Of a stretch of DNA of 64,000 nucleotides, positions 1 through 12,413 are shown piece by piece. Source of the DNA: Chionomys nivalis (lineage: Eukaryota > Chordata > Mammalia > Rodentia > Cricetidae). The translations under genes were made by a program, and so were the position numbers. The notes beneath the pieces are model-generated. The model made no database searches. It was not told the DNA's origin and saw nothing but the letters and a program-made list of their open reading frames with translations. The stretch's first letter is position 1. Each line of letters begins with the position of its first letter. Location: positions 27,802,001 to 27,866,000 of the forward strand of contig NC_080090.1 of NCBI RefSeq assembly GCF_950005125.1, given 5' to 3'.

Positions 1-1960
1 CTCTTGCCAGCTGCTGGCCTTTCCTCACAGGGCAAGCTGTCTACTGCTCCAAACTGGCCGCTGGTCCTCCACGTTACTTCAGTTTTATGAAGTTAACTTT
101 CTTCGGGGGTAACCAAGTGACCAAACACAGACTGTTGAATTAGGTAATAGGCTCAATGGCCAAAGAACAGGTGTGACCAGCTCTAAGCCTCACAGAGTTT
201 AAAGACATCTACAAATTAGACTCAGCTAGTTTTCGGGAAGAAAACAGCCAGGGGCAGGGGTCAGTTAAATGCCTTACACAACTTTACTTACATAGCCAAT
301 GCAGAGAGCGCTATAGTCATACTGGCTGGAAGAGATTAATCATACAACCTATAATGGAAACTAAACAAGAAATAATGCATGTTTTATCCATTTATTTTTC
401 CTCAAGACAATATACCACTTTAAGGAAACTTATTATTATTATGTCCAATGACATGAACCATAAAACTAATTCGAATGTTTATTAGTACTCGCTGACATCT
501 AAGCAATGTAGTCCGTTCACGGTTATCACCTCAAAGACCTCGTTGTTCAGGTTTTATCTTTTTCTGCCCTAGAACCTGAACAGCATGAGAAACGCCATAG
601 CCCCTGTTCCTGCTCGTCAAAGGGTACTAACGGTTGCTGGGAAGAGCATGCTGGGAAGTAATGTTCTCCACTTTGTGTGAAGACTTAAGGGGAAAAAAAT
701 TGAGAGCTTGTGTAAATTACGGACAAAGTTGACAAATTTCACGGCTTAGTCATGGTTAACATATCGGATTTCATGCTTTGACAGAGATTAACAAGAAAAT
801 CATATTAGAGTTCCAACTATTAGTTGATTCTTAGGTATTTGGTAAAGAAACTCCATGGTCTCCGAAGTCCCATTCAGTACCACTTCGGTCTTTCCTGTGA
901 TGGACGCCCACACCCGCCACCCCCCCTCGCCAGGCCAGCAGGAGCAAATGGGATCTCCCAAGTTCCTGAGTTACCCTCTAGTCAGGGCAGGGGCCAGTGG
1001 GTGCTTAGCAGGGCCAAAGAGGGGGCTCTCAACCTCTGTGGAATCAGGCAAACTTTAGCATTTGCAACTCAGCTGCTAGCACCACCGAGCTTAAAATCCA
1101 GCCTGCTTCTATGCAGCATGGAAGTCTGCCTCAGTGCATGCACTAGGGAGGGAAATGAAATGTCACTTTTGAACTATGATATTTGAGTTGAAAAGTAAGT
1201 TTTCCTATCTTTATGAGGAGGCCATACAGCTGAAGTCTTGCTGTTAGAAGTGGCCTGCAGGCAGGGACTTCAAAAAGCCCGCTGCCTGCCATTTGGCCTC
1301 AGGGTTCTGCATATCCTCTTTCTGCTAAGAGGCCTGCTTGCCTGTCAGCTTCGCATAAAAGATGCCAATTTGTCAGCCTTTTGCTTTTCTTCTCTCTTCG
1401 GGCCCGCCCGTCTTCCTAAGGAGAAGCTCCCTCCACCTTCGGTCTTCAACATGGCATGTCCCACTAGCAGCGAGAAATCCATTTGAATTCTCCCTGTCTC
1501 AGACCCATTTCCTTCCCAGGCTGTCCTCCTGGACCTTATAGGATGTCCTTAATCAGAACCACATTACTTAGCGAGAGGAAGTCCTCCAGCAGAGGCTGGC
1601 AAGATTCAATGGCAAATTAGTTTCAGAATGTGGAGGGTCACATTGGGAATAAAAGGCGCAGTTATCTATTGTGTTTTCTTTAGTGGAGAGAATTAAGGCA
1701 GGGTGCCAACTCTGAAGAACCTGGATTTGAATAAGGATTGGTTGCTTGAGAAAGGAGCACCAGCGACGGTGAGCACAGCCCTCAGCTGTGAAAACTCAAG
1801 CCCTTCCATTCCAGGTATCTTCGACAGGGGCAACAATTGTCTCTCTACACAGATGGGGCTTCTTTACTTCAGTGTACCCTACGTGGGTAAGATTAAAAAT
1901 AGCTAAGTTTCCTTTTCTCAAGGTAACTGTCTTATGACTATGTGTTTACACGCACTCACC
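1..1960. other. Unique non-coding DNA, no gene seen
   Basis: No recognisable exon, RNA gene or interspersed repeat. The left 800 bases are A+T-rich with a short TTA run near 430-442. Open frames here reach 120 codons, show no known family and overlap each other in different frames, which is what chance produces. Intergenic or intronic DNA is the simplest reading. Confidence 0.6.
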
Positions 1961-2019
1961 ACACAGCATCTGTGTGTCAGATAAAGCACATTTAAAGAAT
2001 AACAGCCCCACTGACTGTC

Positions 2020-2165
2020 TCATGTGCCACGATAAACACTTGCACACTTAGTTTCTCAAATCAGCATGGAAGAGGCCATCTTTGTCCTTATTTTATAGAG
2101 ACCGAAGGTGACTGTACCCACAAAATTAGAACAGAGAACCCAAGATCACATTCAAGAGAACATGA
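2020..2165 (+). repeat. Possible degenerate MIR SINE
   Basis: The order of short blocks (a TTATTTTATAGAGACCGAAGGTGAC-like stretch with one break, then ACCCAAGATCACA) follows the MIR core, in which a 'bring-down to zero counts, compare columns' style consensus reads CATTTTACAGATGAGGAAAC then CCAAGGTCACA. The match is diverged, as expected for a repeat older than the placental radiation. It could be chance similarity. Confidence 0.35.
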
Positions 2166-2175
2166 CTCTTCATGC

Positions 2176-2331
2176 TGTGTGTGTGTATGAGTCTGTGTGC
2201 GTGCATGTGTGTGCACGAGTGCATTGTGTGCATGAGTGCGTGTGTGTCTGTGTGTGATAGGCAAGGGTTTCTGAGCATGTACTTGCTTATGTGGTTGTGT
2301 GTGTGTGCATATGTATGTGATGAGTGTATGT
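2176..2331. repeat. GT-rich microsatellite
   Basis: Interrupted GT/TG repeat mixed with GCATGTGTG and GAGTGTG variants. It lies just left of a minus-strand B3 SINE, so part of it may have grown from the CA-rich 3' tail of an older SINE copy. Confidence 0.75.
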
Positions 2332-2387
2332 AGAGACCAGATTAACTTGGGATGTCTTCAATTGTTCTTCCCGTTTTACATTTTGTT

Positions 2388-2547
2388 TGGTTTTTGTATG
2401 TGCATGAGTGTGTGGTCACGTGTGTGCCAAAATGAATGTGTGAAGATCAGAGGACAATCCGGCTTTCTACCATGTGGGTTTCAAGAACTGCACTCAGCTC
2501 ATCAAGCTTGGTGGCAAGGACCTTTACCTGTTGAGCTGTCTCACTTT
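2388..2547 (-). repeat. B3-type SINE, minus strand
   Basis: Read on the minus strand, the element starts GAGACAGCTCAACAGGTAAA, the tRNA-derived head of B2/B3 (consensus GAGATGGCTCAGCAGGTAAAG). It continues through CTTGCCACCAAGCTTGATGA, an ACCCACATGG block and TTGTCCTCTGATCTTCACAC, and ends in a CA-rich tail. The divergence suggests an old copy. Function: a non-autonomous retroposon mobilised by L1, with no coding capacity. Confidence 0.75.
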
Positions 2548-2564
2548 GCATCCACCTTACATTT

Positions 2565-2720
2565 TTGAGACAGTCTCGTACCTAACCTGGAACTTGCTGG
2601 TTCAGTTAGACTGGCTGGCCAGGGAGTCTCCAGGGTTCTCCTGTGAAGGGAATCCAGAGTGTATCACCGTTCTTTGCTTTGTATGCCGTGCTGGGGACCT
2701 GACTTAGGTCACTCCTGGAG
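2565..2720 (-). repeat. B4/RSINE1-type SINE fragment, minus strand
   Basis: The plus strand shows TTTGAGACAGTCTCGTACC, then AACCTGGAACTTGCTGG and TTAGACTGGCTGGCCAGG. These are the B1-derived half of B4/RSINE1 elements read backwards. A GTGCTGGGGACCTGACTTAGGTC-like piece (broken here for length) at about 2690 resembles the ID-derived half. It sits directly against the preceding B3, making a small SINE cluster. Confidence 0.6.
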
Positions 2721-2724
2721 CCAC

Positions 2725-4020
2725 CTCCTAGTCCCATCAGTCTGTGTTTAAACTACTGAGCACACCCAGCTGCAGAAGTGAGCATGGCTTCTACTAAGTG
2801 CCCATGTTGATTGTAGGGAGGGTCAGATTTCTAGGATGGGTTTGCAGAAGGAGCCATGTCACTTGGCTAAGGCATGAGTGTTAACCACGGGTAGGCTTTA
2901 GCTGAGTGTGAGGCTTTCCTCACAGGATTGTAGGCTAAAGGCTGTGGGCCCATGCAAGGAAGAGGACGGAGGGAAAAGTTGTGGAGAATGCCAAGATTAA
3001 TTTCATGACTTTTTCCAAGTCTAGCTTGGCTGGAGAGACTGGGAGAACCAGGGGGCAGGGTGCTGAGAGGAAATCTGCCCCCAGCCACTTTCAAACTGCT
3101 GGCATTCCTTTATCGTGAGTGTGTGCACTCCAGAGACCTGGAAAGCACACTTCCAGGACACCCCCACCTTCTCTAACACCTTGGGGGCAGCAACAATTTG
3201 AAGGAACTTTTTCATCAAATGCCCCTCCATAAAACCATTTCCCAGGAAATGGAACACAGCATGGAACCAGCAGACCGCATTTTCCACCAACAATGAGCAT
3301 TGTGGGGAACAGGTACTGTATTTAAATGATTTCCCTCCAGCTTTCTGCCAAGTCTGTTTTTCAAGGAGACCTTCATTGCTGGGTTAAGGTCTCCTTCCCC
3401 TCTGGCCATCAGGATTGGAATAGGGAATAGGCCCCTGTCTCTTCAACACCCATGTGTAAAACGCCAATAAACAAACCAGCAAAGACCTACAGGCCTAATT
3501 GCCTTTTAACTCCACCAAGATGATAAACTCCCAGAGCAAGAAGGAAAGACTCCCAGGGATTTAACAAGTTTATCTGTGGCCACTTGAACGTTTTCTGTCT
3601 GCCTACACTTCAGTGAATTCACTAATAAAAGGATAAAAGGGCCTGAGCCCCAACCCTTCAATGACTAAGAAATCCCAGATTTAAAACGTATGGCCAGCAA
3701 AAATTAAGCCATTAGCCAAGCTTTCCTTCGGGTGTTTGTAAAGGCTGAAGTGAGGGTGGCGGGCCCTGCTTATTCCCAGCACTGGGAATTTCCCCTCACT
3801 GACTGAAGACACCAATCTAACCTAGAAAAGAAAGCAGTCTTCTCCTCCAGGTCTCTGAGTTTAAGTGACCGTAGTGACAGGTGAGAGAAGACCACACTGG
3901 CGATGGGGGAGGGTCCCCGGTACTCTCTACTTCCACAAGGGACTTGGAGGTTTAGCTTTGTGGCTGTTTCTGTTAATTTACAACAACTCGGGAGATGGGG
4001 GTAGGAAATCCAAGCACTCC
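2725..4020. other. Unique non-coding DNA, no gene seen
   Basis: No exon, RNA gene or recognisable transposon. Minus-strand frames of 60-90 codons between 2867 and 3409 overlap one another in several registers and show no known domain. Confidence 0.55.
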
Positions 4021-4026
4021 ACACTT

Positions 4027-4086
4027 ACTAGAATTAAACTGAAGAATAATATAGGAACTAGAATTAAACTGAAGAATAAATAGGAA
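4027..4086. repeat. Tandem duplication, 2 x 30 bp
   Basis: The segment beginning ACTAGAATTAAACTGAAGAA at 4027 is repeated from 4057. The first 23 bases are identical and the unit is 30 bp. Near-identity suggests a recent replication-slippage event. Confidence 0.85.
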
Positions 4087-4513
4087 GACCGGGCAGGCGC
4101 ACTGGATACGGGAAGTGAGGGCATGGCTGGTTCACAACATTTGCCTTTATCAATGTGAAATTTCACTTTCCGAATTTATTCTAAAGAAGGATAGGATAAA
4201 CAAATAAAGGTCAAACACAAGGAACTTTCACAGGAGGCATTTTAACAAGGTCTGGATAGGCAAAGCCAGCGGTGTTGGAGGCACACACATCAACATGGAA
4301 AGGCATACAATATACGTGTGAACTTTAAAGAGCAGTTTTGTGAATTTTCATAATATAACCTCATTCTTTTTTTAAAATAAGGCTTTATATAGAAAAACTA
4401 AAAAGACACATAGTTCCCTGAAATGTTAATATTTCTATGAGGTAGATTTGAGGGAATTTTTGCTTTCTTATACAGGGACTTGTATTAATTGATCACCCAT
4501 TAACTTTTGCAGT

Positions 4514-4545
4514 GTTGGGCTAGGCAAGCCCTCTGCCGCTGAACA
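4514..4545 (-). repeat. ID-like SINE fragment, minus strand
   Basis: The plus strand GGCTAGGCAAGCCCTCTGCC followed by GCTGAAC is the reverse of the ID tRNA-derived promoter region (GTTCAGCGGCAGAGGGCTTG). Only about 30 bp is recognisable, so the family call is tentative. Confidence 0.4.
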
Positions 4546-4565
4546 TTTCAATTTTTCAAAATCTT

Positions 4566-4746
4566 CTTATTTTGTTTTTATTTGTGTGGGTGACATGGGA
4601 GAAGGGGAGCACACACGCACCTGGAGGTCAGAGGTCTGCTTGCGGGAGTCAGCTCCTTCCTGCTACAGTGTGGGCAACAGTGATCACACAGGTCTTCAGG
4701 GTTGGCCACAAACACTTTTACCTACTGAGCCATCTTCCCAGCTCCA
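4566..4746 (-). repeat. B3 SINE, minus strand
   Basis: On the minus strand this starts GGAGCTGGGAAGATGGCTCA, followed by GTAGGTAAAAGTGTTTGTGG, CCCTGAAGACCTGTGTGATC, GACTCCCGCAAGCAGACCTC and TGACCTCCAGGTGCGTGTGT. It ends in an A/T-rich tail containing AATAAAAACAAAAT. Head, body and tail are all present, so it is nearly full length. It lies immediately before a second rodent repeat at 4781. Confidence 0.85.
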
Positions 4747-4780
4747 ATTGTTTAAAATTTTTTAATAATAAATATAGATT

Positions 4781-5196
4781 GTATGCTGGATAGTTTTATG
4801 TCAACTTGATACATGCTATAGTTATTGGAAGGAGGGAAACTCAACTGAGAAAATGCCTCTGTAAGACTGAACTATAGGCAAGCCTATAGGGCATTTTCTT
4901 AATTAGTGATTGATGTGGGAAGGCACGGCCCATAGTAGGTGGTCCCACTCTGGGGTGGTAGTCCTGGGCTCTACCAGAAAGTAGGTTGAACAAGCCACGA
5001 GGAGCAATCTAGTAAGCAGCTCTCCTCCACGGCTTCTGCATCAGTTCCTGCCTCCAGGTTCCTGCCCTGTTTGAGTTCCTGCCCTGACTTCCTTTAGTGA
5101 TCAACTACAGTGTTAAGTGGACGCCAAATAAACCCTTTTCTCCCCAACTTGTTTTTCGTCATGATATTTCTTCATAGTAATAGGAGCCCTAAGACA
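4781..5196 (+). repeat. Rodent medium-reiterated repeat (RMER/LTR-type), copy A
   Basis: The sequence contains blocks I know from a common rodent interspersed repeat: TAGTTTTATGTCAACTTGAT at the start, GCATTTTCTTAATTAGTGAT, TCCTGCCTCCAGGTTCCTGC, CCAAATAAACCCTTTTCTCC with an AATAAA signal, and an end resembling TAATAGGAGCCCTAAGACA. I am confident it is this rodent repeat but not of its formal family name. It has no coding capacity. A second, non-homologous-bodied element with a similar end lies at 46168-46512. Confidence 0.65.
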
Positions 5197-5199
5197 TAT

Positions 5200-8100
5200 T
5201 GCCTTTAGAAATTAGTTAAAACACATACACACATATACCCCTCCAAAAACCCTACCACCCCCACTACACACTACTATTCTCCCCAACAACAGGAAGAGAG
5301 CCATGTCTAAGATGTCAGGGCACGACCTGGCTTCCTTTCATCTGAGAGACATGAACACAGGACGCATATGATAACATATGACTTTCATTGGTACAAAATC
5401 TCCAGAGAAGTGAGAACTAAATGGAGCTGTAGGCTCAGTTCTCAGCAGTGACCTTATTGGGTAGCTCCTGTTGCTCCTGTCCCTTTCACCAGGAGACAAA
5501 TGCCCTGAGATTCTCCACCACGCCGACCTGCTCATGTACTCCAGCCAGAGCAGCCCTGGAGCAGGGAGACTGCCAAGGGAAAAACCTGGAGCGCTATTTT
5601 TCTATTAAAACCTCGTCCATGTTTTTCCTATTGGAACCTGGAAACAGGACAAATTCTGAAGGGATCCAAAGGAATTTCTTTAGAAAAGAATTCTGTTAAC
5701 ACCAAAAGCTCCCCAAGCGCCACACAAAGCAAATGCTAGACTTCATTAGGCTGAAATGTACAAGCAGGGTTCAAACCCAAAACGATCCGTCCTTCGCAGC
5801 AGGCTGGGCTACATCAGGGCTTATGCGTTTGTACACTGATCCCCTCACATGCCTGCATCTCCCTGCTTCATCATCTCCTAATCAGGTCCAGATTTTTCTA
5901 TTGCTCCCACAGTGTGAGCCATGGAGTTTCAGATTTGGGAGATGCACTGTGGAAGGCTATGGAAGTACACAGGAAATCTGGATGGAAATACACTCCCAAC
6001 TAAAGTTATGTTGCAGACCCCTGAGAAGGAACAAATGAAGCGCAGAACTTGGAACCTAACTGGTCCCAAGAAACTGTTAGAACGCGGGTGCCTGTGAGGG
6101 TTGTGTATAGAAATGGTGGGGAGAATTTCGGACCAATGGATGGGGTAAGCGGGAGTTGAAAGGATTCCTATGAGCAACACTGCATCCGTGTTTTAGGTAC
6201 GCCTGCCAGAGCCCTAGACTGCTTACTGAAGGATCAGATTTATGAGGGATAAGCTTCATCTCCGCAGTTCAAACACAAATGACCTCTCGGTGGATTTCAT
6301 CTGCAACTTTATTTGAAGGGCTGTTCTTAAAGTCATTTTAAGAAAGTTTCCTGACTTCATAGATGACAGTATTATATAACATGAGCCTTTCATGCCAAGC
6401 AAGCGACAGTCACATCTGGAGCCTGCAAATCGGGGTTAGGCTGTTTGTTGTTCACCTTGAAGATAGCTCCACTCCACTGGCCAGTGAGTCCCCAGGGCAA
6501 TTGTGTGGCTGAGCAGTGTTATCAAATTTATTTAAGCTATGCATTCTTCTCCAGACTGACTTTGTTTTCATTTCTGTTTTCAAAGTGGTAGCCCTGCTTG
6601 ATATGAACACATCTCTTCCAATAAAATAATTAGAAAATGAACCAAGATTTAGACATCTGAATCTAGTGTCCAGCTGGTTCAAAAGCCAGGCAGACTGTTT
6701 GGCTACAAAAACTCATTTTAAAAGTCTGCCTTCAATTTCATGTACTCCGGAACCAGAGACAGGGAGGCATCTCCTTACAGCCCACGTGGATCTAGGGACC
6801 AGCATCTACTTTCTTTTCCCAGTGACTCTGCAGATTCCAAGGACGCCTGGGCATTAACACACAGGCTTTCGCCCTCTAACCCCACACCGTCTGCTTCCTC
6901 TGCACCATCGGAAGCATCTCCTCTTCACAGGTATATGGTCCTGGATTTGTCACGCTGAATGCGAGACTTTACGAGGCCAATAAAATGACAGCTGTATAGA
7001 GGGGACTGGGTGGCTTTTACCAGCTATGACACACCACTGCCTTTAACTCCAGAGGATCAGGAACTTGAAAGCACTGAGATCCACTTAGCTTGGCGTGTGT
7101 CATAAAGTTCAGGCTAATCACATTTCCCCCAACTTGCAGCTCTATCTTAAATCCTCAGGCTTCTCCTAGCAGACTTAACTGATGCAAGTCTTGATTATGC
7201 CTTCTCAGGCCATAAATTCTCGATATTTATAACGTAACTGTTGTCATTTGGGTCAATTAAGATGCTTTTACTGGCTTGGAACAACTACCTATGGGGCTTG
7301 TCAAATACCCTGACAGTGGTTTATGACCCTTTCTGGTGATTTTTATCTCACAGGGTTATGAAAGATGGCTGCATACAAAAATCACCAGGAAGCATTTTCC
7401 CTGCTTCATGATAGCCCATACCTGTCTCTCCTCTGGCCCCTTTTCTTCTCACACAGAAACACAATTCGACTTTAAACCCTCTCCTAGAAGTTGGTGTTTT
7501 TGGTGGCCTATTCTCCTTCCAGTGCCTAAGAGGAAGAGATAACACCTTATGAGACACTCTATCATTAAAACACAACACAAAACAAGCACCTAAGTAGTAG
7601 GCTGGCTAAATAAGCAGCTGGAAATACCGTGCTTTCCAGGGCCCAGCGTCTCTGACGAGAAGGCTTGCCTTCACTTTTCATGTGGGGCAAACAGTCCCTC
7701 CTGAAAAGCGGAATAGATGACAACAAAGAATGGAATTTATTGGGGGATTTCACCCAGACAGGTTACAGCTTCTGCCTTTCTGGGATATTACATCCTGCTG
7801 TGTCTTCCTTTCACCGAGCCCCTAGGTACCTACTGGTTTCCAGGCACTGGGCTAGGACAGGGATAGAGAGAGATCAAGGAAATTGGAGGGGTGGGGGGTG
7901 CTGGAGAAGCAAACATATTCATAATGACGGTTCCAAGTGTTAACACACTCCGGGAGAGTTATGTGCACTAATGTCAAAGGCACTGACAAGTAACTTTGCT
8001 TCTTTAGGGTAAGGGAAGGTCAGAGATGCTTGTTCGAGAAGAAGCGTTTCTAGTTTGAGCCTTTGCAAATGCCGGGAGACAGATAGGCCAGCTGAGTGGA

Positions 8101-8215
8101 AGAGCATCTCCAGCAGGAAAGCAAAAGCAAAGGGTGGCTCTGAAGAGACAGGATGCATGGGGACTTCCCACCATGCTTTATGTCACTGGTGAGCTGAGGT
8201 CAGAAGGGTGCCACA
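5200..8215. other. Unique non-coding DNA, no gene seen
   Basis: About 3 kb without a recognised gene. 5220-5290 is a CA/CT-rich low-complexity stretch. 7110-7300 is A+T-rich and looks repeat-free, so it could be conserved non-coding DNA. 7805-7850 (CCTACTGGTTTCCAGGCACT, then GGGCTAGG) weakly resembles an old MIR/L2 element. Open frames reach 101 codons without known domains. Confidence 0.5.
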
Positions 8216-8218
8216 AGG

Positions 8219-8252
8219 CAAGGCATTGGATTCCTCAAGGCATTGGATTCCT
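8219..8252. repeat. Perfect tandem duplication, 2 x 17 bp
   Basis: The 17-mer CAAGGCATTGGATTCCT occurs twice back to back without mismatch. The start is preceded by CAAGG, suggesting slippage from a partial third unit. Confidence 0.9.
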
Positions 8253-8337
8253 CAGCCAAGCGCTTTCTCTTTCCTGAGTCAAAGGAGAGGAGGCACAATG
8301 GCTTTCCCCAAAGTCAGCTGGGTAGGAACCACTGCGT

Positions 8338-8352
8338 CCCCCCCCCCCCCCC
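8338..8352. repeat. Poly-C run (15 bp)
   Basis: Fifteen uninterrupted C residues. The minus strand is a G15 run. Length is likely to vary between individuals and between sequencing reads. Confidence 0.95.
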
Positions 8353-11300
8353 ATGTCTATTTGTTCCATGGCCTCTCCACACCCAGGTAAATCTCCCAGG
8401 TTAACTTGGCACCCAGCATTCTGAAACTGTGGTCACACTTCCTGAGTGAGAGAGCACTCCAATTTTGATGATCAAAACAGCACTCTTTGTAAAGCCAGGC
8501 GGAGCGTCCACAGTTACACCTGGTAAACACACAACGTGCTGACACCATGCAAGACATTGTGGTGAGGATGAGTCAGAAGGGTGGTGGCACAGGCATGACT
8601 TCAGAGTGCAATGTGATCCCGAGGCACTCGGGGACACACACTGGATTTTAAGTTAAATGCTCTTTAATCGACTTGCTTTTCCCATCCCCTAACAATCTGA
8701 TAATACAGCTCTGTTTGAAATGGAACACCAAGAACAAACATCTACCATAAAGAAAAGATAGTGTTTGGAAGCTACATTACAGCTTGTAGAAATCCATACC
8801 ACAGATAATACAAATTACTGGCTACCATTCACTTCCCCAGACTGGCTGCTTAAACAGGCTCTGTAAACCCAGTGACAGTGTGGCTCAAAAGGCCGCAAAC
8901 CACCTAATGACAAAAAATATATTTTCAAAAAATATTTTGGAGGTGTTTGTTGCTATTAAAAATGTAAAATATCCAGTTTTGCTTCTTTACACTCTGTTCT
9001 GTAACAAAAAGGATGAAATCCAAATAGAAGAGGCTCGTGCTCCTAAGGACTGAGCAGGGAAGGTTAGAGTCGCATCCCCGTGCCAGCATCAGGCTAGCTT
9101 GGAGTGGGATTTGGACAGCACTCATGTAAACTTGGAAAGCTTTTAAAACCGAGCATCCCCATTCAATACCCAGCTCTCCAGCTCTCCTCCAGGAGCAGGG
9201 AGGTGCTCAGACCCACTCCTGCAGAAAGCCTAGGAACAAAAGAGTCAACTTTCTTTCCTTTGTTCTAAGGCTCAGGTACAAGTCTCCTTGCAAGTAGTGG
9301 AGGATGGCAAAAAACCACGGAGCACAGGGGTCAAAATCCCTCTGCCTACTTCGTGCTGCAGAGTGGGAGAAAACCCTTCTGTGTCCTCTGGCTGTTGACA
9401 CTAATGTCAGTCTTTGGCTCAGGGGTGTCATGAGGACGCTAGGCGGTAAGGCATGTACGGGTGCCCACGACCTGTGCACTGCTCAATAAATAGTATCTAT
9501 GACTGGTATCTTCTAGTTCCCTCCAAAGGCAGACCAGAAGAACGGGGAACAAACAAATAAACAAACAGAAAACATGCAGGTGATCGCATGAGGGCCACTA
9601 CGGGAATAAAGAGGAAAGTCTGAGGAATGCTGGCTGCTAGTCTCTCAGGACAGTGAGCTATGGCTCTGAGAGTTTCAGTAGGTCAGGAGAGGGAGACAAG
9701 GCTAGCTTCAAAAACTCAGAGGAGGCTCCTGAAGGGGCATTTCGAAGCTGACTTCCAGAGAATGATTTAGGGAAATAATAAGGGCATTTAGGATAATGGC
9801 AGGCCACAATCACAAGGACCCGGGAAAAAGCAATGAACACTATTTTCATAAGAGGAAAAAACACCCCATTATCTGGGAGTGGTGGAAAATTCATAAAATC
9901 TATACAGGGAACCATCAAGGGACTAGGACTAGGCACTGGAGACCGAACCTAAGCAACTAGAAACAGAAAGGGGATGGGTGAGTTGTCACAACAAGCTGGG
10001 ACTGTGGGTTAGACAGGCTCCCACAGCTGTGTGTCAGGGGAATAGCCCCCAGAAACTGAAGGTGTGGTGGTCACCCTAGAACTATACTAGGACAGACAGG
10101 AAGCAGTAGCCAGAAGAGGTACTCTGTGGGGAAAACTGGGGGGGCTTCCAGGGGTGATGAGCTACACGGGGTCTGGAGGCTATAGGGCCTGTCCCACAGT
10201 ACCCCCGAGAGACTCACCAGACATGGCTTGGGCCCTGACTCATTGGTAATTCAGCTTCCCCCGTGCGGAATGGGAATAAAGTAGGCTTATTTCACACGGA
10301 CTTTTGCTAGGTTCATCCTAAAGTGGGGGAAAAAATGGTGACTATTTTGGTCATTTGGTTATGATAAAGGCGGAAATAAATAAATAAGTCTGCACGTGGT
10401 CCTAAGCTAGCAACTGAGACCATGGCCAATCCTCAGGTCTCTCTTTCAGGTTCACTGGCATCTAGCATCAGTCATTCCTTGTCTGTCAAAGAAGTCACAG
10501 TGTCAATGTAAATGGAAACACAGTGTCCCCGTGTCAGCCATCTAGCCTGCCTCCATGGAGATTCCTTTCTGAAAATACAAGGCTCAGGGAAAATGATGAT
10601 AGTTCTCTTTCACTTAAAAGAAATTAAGTTGCTTAAAAAAAAAAAAAAAAAAAAAAAAGGCTAGTACTTCTTTCCTAGGAGGAGGGAGGGAGAATATGAC
10701 ACATTGTACTAGTGATTACCTGCCCTTTTTAAGCCCTGTCAGCAGCACAAAGGCTTAAACTGAAGCTAAATCCAGGGCACATTATCCCTCTAAGCCCACG
10801 CCTTAACTCAAGGGGACTGAAAGGCATGTCTGCATTTCTGCAAGAGGAAACTTTTTAGGGAGAACCCTCTTCTCAATTAGGTGTGCGCAAAAAAAAAAGA
10901 AAAAATCTAAATCTAAACGTAAAATGAACTTCTGCTTTAGTTACTTTAAAAAAATAGTTTCTCATCTCTATGTCTCCCAAAGTTCATCTTGCACAATACA
11001 AACTACAAAGGCAAGCAGGGTCTGACCTGGTGACCTGGTAAGTCTGGAATGAACAGCTAAGGAAGTGGGTAGCTAGAGAAATTCTTGCTTAGCATGTCTT
11101 TTTGATCCTTGAAAACCACCATTGAGGGCCCTGAGCATACATGCTTTTGCCTCTCCATTAAGCTCATGGTATTTGGAAACCAGGTTTTGAGAAAACCCAC
11201 ATAATCAGAGGGGATCAGGCAAATGACCAAGTGCTGATGACTGTCAGTGACCAGCCCTGGGGCTCAACGGACAGAAGGACTTCAGATAGTCCAAGAACAC

Positions 11301-12360
11301 AGCCGAAGAGAGGTGCTGGGTACGGACCGAGGGTCTTCTCTGAGAGCCCCACAGCCCAACTGGCTCTTCACTGCTTGAGTGGATATCATTTTTCCATCTC
11401 TTACTTATGTAACAGACGGATATTACACTGTAACATTAGCTTTTACTAGCCAGCTTTGCTGCCTTAATGAATCAAGTCCAAAGGCAGTGATTGCTTTGAT
11501 TACAGAAGGAAACAGGTGGTTTATTGGGCTTTCTGGATGGGTAGCACCAGAAAGGTAACCTCTCCAAAATGTTTGGCCTCAAAGATTTGCTACTGTTACC
11601 AGAGGGAAAGACACCCATTCACCTCTGCAGAAGCTCCATGGTTTCTCATGATTTGCAGCCAATGTGGGTTTGCCAAGGTTGAAGGGTTCTGTGCAGGGAT
11701 TCTGTGTGACCCATAAGAGCCAGGTGTCCTTGGGGAAGTGGCAACATCTTTTGAGTCCCATTTTCTAGCTGCTGAATTGAAACCTCCACTGGGCACTGGA
11801 TGAGTGTATATGTGGGAACCAGGACACAAATATTCTCTATTGCTATTAATACAATGTAACAAACCACATCTTCTACCTCTCTCAAGTGTAGTGACTCAAA
11901 TCCATGGGTAAATTCTTTTGAATGGAGATATTTTCCCTTAGTAACACAGGAACAAACAAACGTGGGTTCAGTTCCATTGTCTCACTGGGTCGACTGTTTT
12001 AGCAGACAGCTCCCTCTGCTCTGGATCTCCTGAAGAAAGTGGATTGGCCATGTGGGTGACCTAATGTTGTCCCTTTATGAGCTGAAAGCTGTAAATGATG
12101 TGGGTGAGGGAAGAGACAGCACTTTAAAGTGACGCAGCTGCAGGGTCACAGAACTGCTGGGCTGGCAGAGTCCCTGAGCTCCGCTCTTCTTTGACATTTC
12201 TCTAGAATTCAGTTCATCATCTGGACCTGGTGCCATTGTTCCGAGCAAGGAAGAGACGGTAGAATCACATCACGGCTACTGATTCCATTCTTTTAGTGAC
12301 TGACAGATTCTTATTTTTAATTAATTTTGTAATTTTTAAGGAAATGTCTGAACCCAGTTT
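8353..12360. other. Unique non-coding DNA with a poly-A run
   Basis: No gene recognised in about 4 kb. It holds A/C-rich patches (AACAAACAAATAAACAAACA at 9547) and an isolated AATAAA at about 9485 without an upstream coding frame. A stretch at 11830-11900 weakly resembles an old mammalian DNA-transposon or LTR relic, too diverged to call. Open frames reach 92 codons without known domains. Confidence 0.5.
10635..10658. repeat. Poly-A run (24 bp)
   Basis: Twenty-four A residues. No SINE body is recognisable immediately upstream, so this is either a simple repeat or the tail of an unrecognisable retroposon. Confidence 0.95.
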
Positions 12361-12370
12361 AAAAAACAAA

Positions 12371-12413
12371 AACCAACCAACCAACCAAACAAACAAACAA
12401 ACAACCCCCCCCC
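12371..12413. repeat. CCAA/CAAA repeat followed by poly-C
   Basis: (CCAA)4, then (CAAA) units, then nine to ten C residues. Low-complexity sequence. Confidence 0.85.

Noticed and set aside
9480..9495. AATAAA as a poly-A signal
   Set aside because: No coding or exon-like sequence upstream on that strand. The hexamer is common by chance.
11825..11905. Resemblance to an old mammalian interspersed repeat
   Set aside because: Only short matches (CTATTGCTATTAATACAATG, then AACAAACCAC). Too weak without alignment.
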